A stretch of 64,000 nt of DNA from JBJXHC01 sp046160825 (GTDB lineage: Bacteria; Bacteroidota; Ignavibacteria; UBA10030; UBA6906). Under the pieces are notes generated by a model that worked only from the letters and a program-made list of their open reading frames with translations, did not search any database and was not told the DNA's origin. Of the stretch, positions 61,153 to 64,000 are shown piece after piece (position 1 is the stretch's first letter; each line of letters begins with the position of its first letter). The stretch lies in NCBI GenBank assembly GCA_046160825.1, contig JBJXHC010000051.1, positions 6,276-70,275 of the forward strand, written 5' to 3'. Position numbers and translations under genes: made by a program.

Positions 61153-61180
61153 TTGACTTTGCCGTAGTATGTTCTAAATT
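61153..61180 (+). promoter_or_regulatory. Candidate promoter of the MFS/EamA pair
   Basis: TTGACT (61153-61158), a 16-base spacer, TAAATT (61175-61180). It follows the gyrA terminator and precedes the MFS start by 46 bases. Confidence 0.45.
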
Positions 61181-61226
61181 CATCACCTAATTCGGTGTGC
61201 ATCATCAATCATTTGTTTGATCTCCC

Positions 61227-62414
61227 ATGAACCCCTGGCGCGGTCTCGGCGTCCTGCCACGCGACATCTGGATTTTGTGCAGCGCAACACTCATCAATCG
61301 CATGGGCGTGATGGTGCTGCCTTTCCTTGTTGTGTACCTCACCACGGTGCTTGGATACACGGCTGAAGAGGCCGGAACCATTCTCATGTGCTACGGCCTT
61401 GCAGCGTTTGTCACGGCGCCGTTCTCCGGCAAGCTGAGCGACAAGATCGGTCCGCTCCTGGTGATGAAGCTCTCGCTTCTGATTACCGGACTGGTGCTTT
61501 TCCTTTACCCGCTGGCGCAGAGCCGCGCTGTTCTCGTCATCATCACGGTTCTCTGGGCTGCAATCAGCGAGGCGTTTCGTCCCGCGGCGCTTGCGATCAT
61601 TACCGATAGCGTGACCGTTGATCAGCGCAAGGCAGCGTTCGCACTCAACCGGCTCGCCATCAATCTCGGCATGAGTATCGGTCCGGCGCTTGGAGGATTC
61701 CTGTTTCTGTATTCGTATGAATTACTCTTTTGGGTGAACGGCAGCACTACGATTCTTTCCGGACTTGTGCTCGTATTCGTGCCCTTGACCGTGCGCCACT
61801 CAACTCACGAAGAGCACCAGAAGACACAATCGGGCATAGCACTACGCGACACAACGCTGCTTTATTTTCTCGCCGCAATGCTTCCTGCGATGATTATCTT
61901 TTTCCAGCACGAAGCCGCCATGCCGATTTACATGGTCAGAGATCTCGGTCTTTCCACATCCGTGTTGGGGATGATGTTCTCGGTGAACACCGTCATCATT
62001 ATTCTCCTTGAAGTTCCGTTGAATCTTGCAATGACGAACGTATCCCATCGGACGAACCTCGCTCTCGGCGCCTTCCTTACGGGTGCCGGCTTCGGCGCAA
62101 TGATGTTCGTGAGTGACCCGATTGGCATTGCAGCGACAGTAGTTGTCTGGACATTCGGCGAGATGATTCTGTTGCCCAGCGCAGCCACGTATATGTCCGA
62201 GATCGCGCCACCCGAACGGAGAGGGGAGTACATGGGATTGTTTCAGATGACATTCAGTCTCGCGTTCGCGCTCAGTGCGTGGGTGGGGCCGATGTTGTTG
62301 GATCAGTACGGCGGTTCCATTCTCTGGTCGGTGATGTTTCTTGTTGGTTGTGTTTCCACATTCATGCTTTTGCGCGTGGCGCAACCGGCGGCGGTGGCCG
62401 GATCGAAGCCATGA
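61227..62414 (+). CDS. MFS transporter
   Basis: A 395-residue major facilitator protein with about twelve membrane helices. The loop between helices 2 and 3 has the family motif SGKLSDKIGPLLVMK (a G-x3-D-x2-G signature), and the N-terminal half includes INLGMSIGPALGGFLF. It resembles drug or metabolite efflux permeases, but the substrate cannot be told. No good ribosome-binding site precedes the ATG. The next gene overlaps its stop as ATGA. Confidence 0.9.
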   Translation: MNPWRGLGVLPRDIWILCSATLINRMGVMVLPFLVVYLTTVLGYTAEEAGTILMCYGLAAFVTAPFSGKLSDKIGPLLVMKLSLLITGLVLFLYPLAQSRAVLVIITVLWAAISEAFRPAALAIITDSVTVDQRKAAFALNRLAINLGMSIGPALGGFLFLYSYELLFWVNGSTTILSGLVLVFVPLTVRHSTHEEHQKTQSGIALRDTTLLYFLAAMLPAMIIFFQHEAAMPIYMVRDLGLSTSVLGMMFSVNTVIIILLEVPLNLAMTNVSHRTNLALGAFLTGAGFGAMMFVSDPIGIAATVVVWTFGEMILLPSAATYMSEIAPPERRGEYMGLFQMTFSLAFALSAWVGPMLLDQYGGSILWSVMFLVGCVSTFMLLRVAQPAAVAGSKP

Positions 62415-63256
62415 ATGCCCGCGCGGCTCTTCTTGCCACCCTTGCACTGATTGCGTTCGCCGCCAACTCAATTCTCTGTCGTCTTGCTCTCGGTGCCCGG
62501 TTGATTGATGCCGGGTCATTCACGCTCGTTCGCCTGTTGAGTGGTGCGGTTATTCTTGCGATTCTTGTCGCGCTGCGTGATCGTGGAAGGCCGGGGCTGC
62601 ATTTCCGGTGGAGCATGGCAATCGCTCTCGCAGCGTACGCGGCTCCGTTCTCGTTTGCATACCTTCGTATTCAGGCAGGGACCGGTGCACTGATTCTCTT
62701 CGGCGCCGTGCAGACAACAATGATCACCGGTCACCTTCTCAGCGGAAAACATCTTCATACAAATGAAGTTCTGGGACTCGTTCTTGCCACCGGAGGCCTG
62801 CTGGTGTTGACCTTGCCGGGGGCCACGGCCCCTGACCTGATCGGCGCACTTCTTATGTCAGCAGCCGGAATAGCGTGGGGTATCTATTCCTTGCTCGGTC
62901 GTAGCGCCGTGGATCCACTCGGATCGACCGCGGGGAATTTCCTGCTGGCAACGCTCATGTGCGTTCCTCTTGCAGCGATTGGAGGAGTCCGGGAAGCTTT
63001 GCCCACAGGCATCGCATACGCCACTGCCTCCGGTATGCTCGCTTCCGGTGTCGGATACGCCGTGTGGTACGCAGTTCTGCGCGGGCTTAGCGCAACCCGT
63101 GCAGGTATTGCACAGTTGCTTGTCCCGGTAATAGCAGCATTGGGCGGGGTTGTCTTCCTTGATGAGACGATCACGCAGCGGCTCGTCATTTCCACCGTGA
63201 TGATACTCGCGGGCGTATCGCTGGCTGTTTTAATAAGGCATGTGCAGGAACCTTAA
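62411..63256 (+). CDS. EamA/DMT-family transporter
   Basis: A 281-residue membrane protein with about ten helices in two EamA repeats (first around residues 10-130, second around 140-278, with GIAWGIYSLLGR and LLVPVIAALGGVVFLDE). The family exports metabolites and amino acids; the substrate is unknown. The start is ATG 62411, which overlaps the MFS stop; a longer reading into the MFS gene lacks support. The pair is probably one operon. Confidence 0.9.
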   Translation: MNARAALLATLALIAFAANSILCRLALGARLIDAGSFTLVRLLSGAVILAILVALRDRGRPGLHFRWSMAIALAAYAAPFSFAYLRIQAGTGALILFGAVQTTMITGHLLSGKHLHTNEVLGLVLATGGLLVLTLPGATAPDLIGALLMSAAGIAWGIYSLLGRSAVDPLGSTAGNFLLATLMCVPLAAIGGVREALPTGIAYATASGMLASGVGYAVWYAVLRGLSATRAGIAQLLVPVIAALGGVVFLDETITQRLVISTVMILAGVSLAVLIRHVQEP

Positions 63257-63295
63257 CATTCAGCCAACCGTTCTTCAAGTGAGCAGCTTCTCCTC

Positions 63296-63323
63296 TTGAC
63301 ATTGACCGTCAGCCCGTTAGATT
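63296..63323 (+). promoter_or_regulatory. Promoter of the RRM protein gene
   Basis: A perfect TTGACA (63296-63301), a 16-base spacer, and TAGATT (63318-63323) running into TAGATTTA, close to TAnnTTTG. The transcript would have a leader of about 50 bases. Confidence 0.6.
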
Positions 63324-63379
63324 TACCAATAGAACACTACGCTCAGCCAATACATCCACATTCATACTGAGGAACCGTT

Positions 63380-63757
63380 ATGCAAATCTACATAGGCAAC
63401 CTGCCAACAAGTTATACAGATGAGCAGCTTCGTACGCTCTTCGAGCCTCACGGCAAAGTGATCAGTGCGGCGGTGAGTCGTGACAAGAAGACCGGTGACT
63501 CGCAGGGCTACGGCTTTGTGGAAATGTCCGTGAAGTCCGAGGCACGTGATGCCATCGAGGCGCTGCGCGGCAAGGACATGAAAGGCAAGCTATTGCTTGT
63601 CCGCGCTCTGAAACCCGGCGACGAGTTTCATCAACACGCATCGAATCTTCAGGGCGGAGCCCGTTCAGGCGGAAGAGTTTCCGGGAAACCAATCTCGGGA
63701 AATATTCCCACGCGCGGCGCAGGCGCAATGCGACGTGGTGGACAACGCGGAGGATGA
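63380..63757 (+). CDS. RRM-domain RNA-binding protein
   Basis: A 125-residue protein with a single RRM. RNP2 is IYIGNL (residues 3-8) and RNP1 is QGYGFVEM (about residues 42-49). A Gly/Arg-rich tail follows (GGARSGGRVSGKP ... RRGGQRGG). Such proteins occur in FCB bacteria and cyanobacteria, where some respond to cold, but the role here is unknown. GAGGA lies seven bases before the ATG, and it has its own promoter. Confidence 0.93.
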   Translation: MQIYIGNLPTSYTDEQLRTLFEPHGKVISAAVSRDKKTGDSQGYGFVEMSVKSEARDAIEALRGKDMKGKLLLVRALKPGDEFHQHASNLQGGARSGGRVSGKPISGNIPTRGAGAMRRGGQRGG

Positions 63758-63788
63758 GTTGACCACGTGAATTTATGAACTCACCCAC

Positions 63789-63861
63789 GCCTGCGGGCCG
63801 TCCAGCCTACGTAGCCAGGGCTACTTCGGCGGAGTAGGCAAACGCCCTCCGGCGTGCAGGC
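63789..63861. repeat. Nested palindromic element
   Basis: Three inverted pairs sit inside each other: GCCTGC (63789-63794) with GCAGGC (63856-63861), GCCTAC (63805-63810) with GTAGGC (63834-63839), and GTAGCC (63811-63816) with GGCTAC (63819-63824). The folded form would be a branched hairpin. It looks like a REP/MITE-type intergenic repeat and is GC-rich compared with its surroundings. Confidence 0.65.
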
Positions 63862-63904
63862 CCGACCCCTCTTAGGTGTATAGACCGGAGAGATAGTTAA
63901 CGGG

Positions 63905-64000
63905 TGTTCGGGGACATGGTTTACACGTTTAGGTTTCAAGAATATCGTTGTTAAGAGAGATTTGTGCAATGTGTTCATGATAGAAAAAGACGTTGAATGT
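63905..64000 (+). mobile_element. Possible left end of an insertion sequence (cut by window)
   Basis: TGTTCGGGGACATGGTTTAC at 63905-63924 resembles terminal inverted repeats I associate with IS481-type elements, from memory and without a database check. It is followed by a gap and an open frame starting ATG at 63977 (M-I-E-K-D-V-E-C) that runs off the edge. The partner end and transposase are outside the window, so this is tentative. Confidence 0.3.

Noticed and set aside
63741..63775. A third CACGTG palindrome near 63750
   Set aside because: Only the central CACGTG and GAA match; the outer parts of parS are missing.
63781..63978. A 65-codon minus frame over the nested palindrome
   Set aside because: Its C-terminal half is translated palindrome; such frames are typical false genes in intergenic repeats.
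1..64000. CRISPR arrays, tRNA/rRNA genes, toxin-antitoxin or phage-defence modules
   Set aside because: No regular spaced repeats, no tRNA-like cloverleaf and no defence-type protein motifs were recognised. tRNA scanning by eye is not exhaustive.

Overview
This window is the chromosomal replication origin region of a Gram-negative bacterium, most likely from the Bacteroidota/Chlorobiota (FCB) lineage, possibly Ignavibacteria-like. The evidence is a PorV/PorQ-family outer-membrane protein, FecR and CHASE2-cyclase genes of the type common there, a meso-DAP-type MurE, a dcw cluster beside oriC, and promoters that mix a TTGAC-like -35 with a TAnnTTTG-like -7 element. The phylum assignment is inference; no rRNA gene is present.

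Layout. Positions 1-8323 (+): the 3' end of dxr, rseP, then a terminator and promoter followed by a secreted protein, a FecR-domain protein, a large outer-membrane barrel-like protein and a CHASE2/adenylate cyclase. Positions 8315-21148 (-): DUF4159, DUF4175, an M14 carboxypeptidase, an ECF sigma factor with its zinc-finger anti-sigma factor, lon, dnaX, a PorV-like protein and a small lipoprotein that appears to start at CTG. One lone + strand membrane protein lies at 21292-22284. Positions 22445-40163 (-): a nearly complete dcw (division and cell wall) cluster, mraZ-rsmH-ftsL-ftsI-[CADD-like]-murE-murF-mraY-murD-ftsW-murG-[membrane protein]-murC-ftsQ-ftsA-ftsZ, transcribed toward ftsZ. Positions 40346-51373 (-): rpmH-rnpA-yidD-yidC, then mnmE-mnmG-rsmG-murQ-mfd. 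Positions 51817-61090 (+): dnaA-dnaN-recF-dciA-gyrB-gyrA. The right end carries an MFS transporter, an EamA transporter, an RRM protein, a nested palindrome and a possible insertion-sequence end.

How it works together. DnaA-box clusters on both sides of dnaA, with a box, GC cluster and DnaA-trio-like tract just before dnaN, mark a bipartite oriC. All genes from 8.3 to 61 kb except one point away from this origin. Two parS-like palindromes flank mnmG, although parAB are absent. The dcw genes make lipid-linked peptidoglycan precursors and the divisome; mraZ is preceded by three direct GTGGG boxes, the expected MraZ operator.

The most interesting items are: a CADD/PqqC-like putative self-sacrificing p-aminobenzoate synthase inside the dcw cluster with all expected active-site residues; a second, synonymously diverged copy of the FtsZ C-terminal tail just downstream of ftsZ; a nine-A slippery run in dnaX placed to give a gamma-like short product; the parS pair; the oriC architecture; and small dispersed hairpins sharing one loop but with different stems. 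No CRISPR array, tRNA, rRNA or classical defence system was seen.
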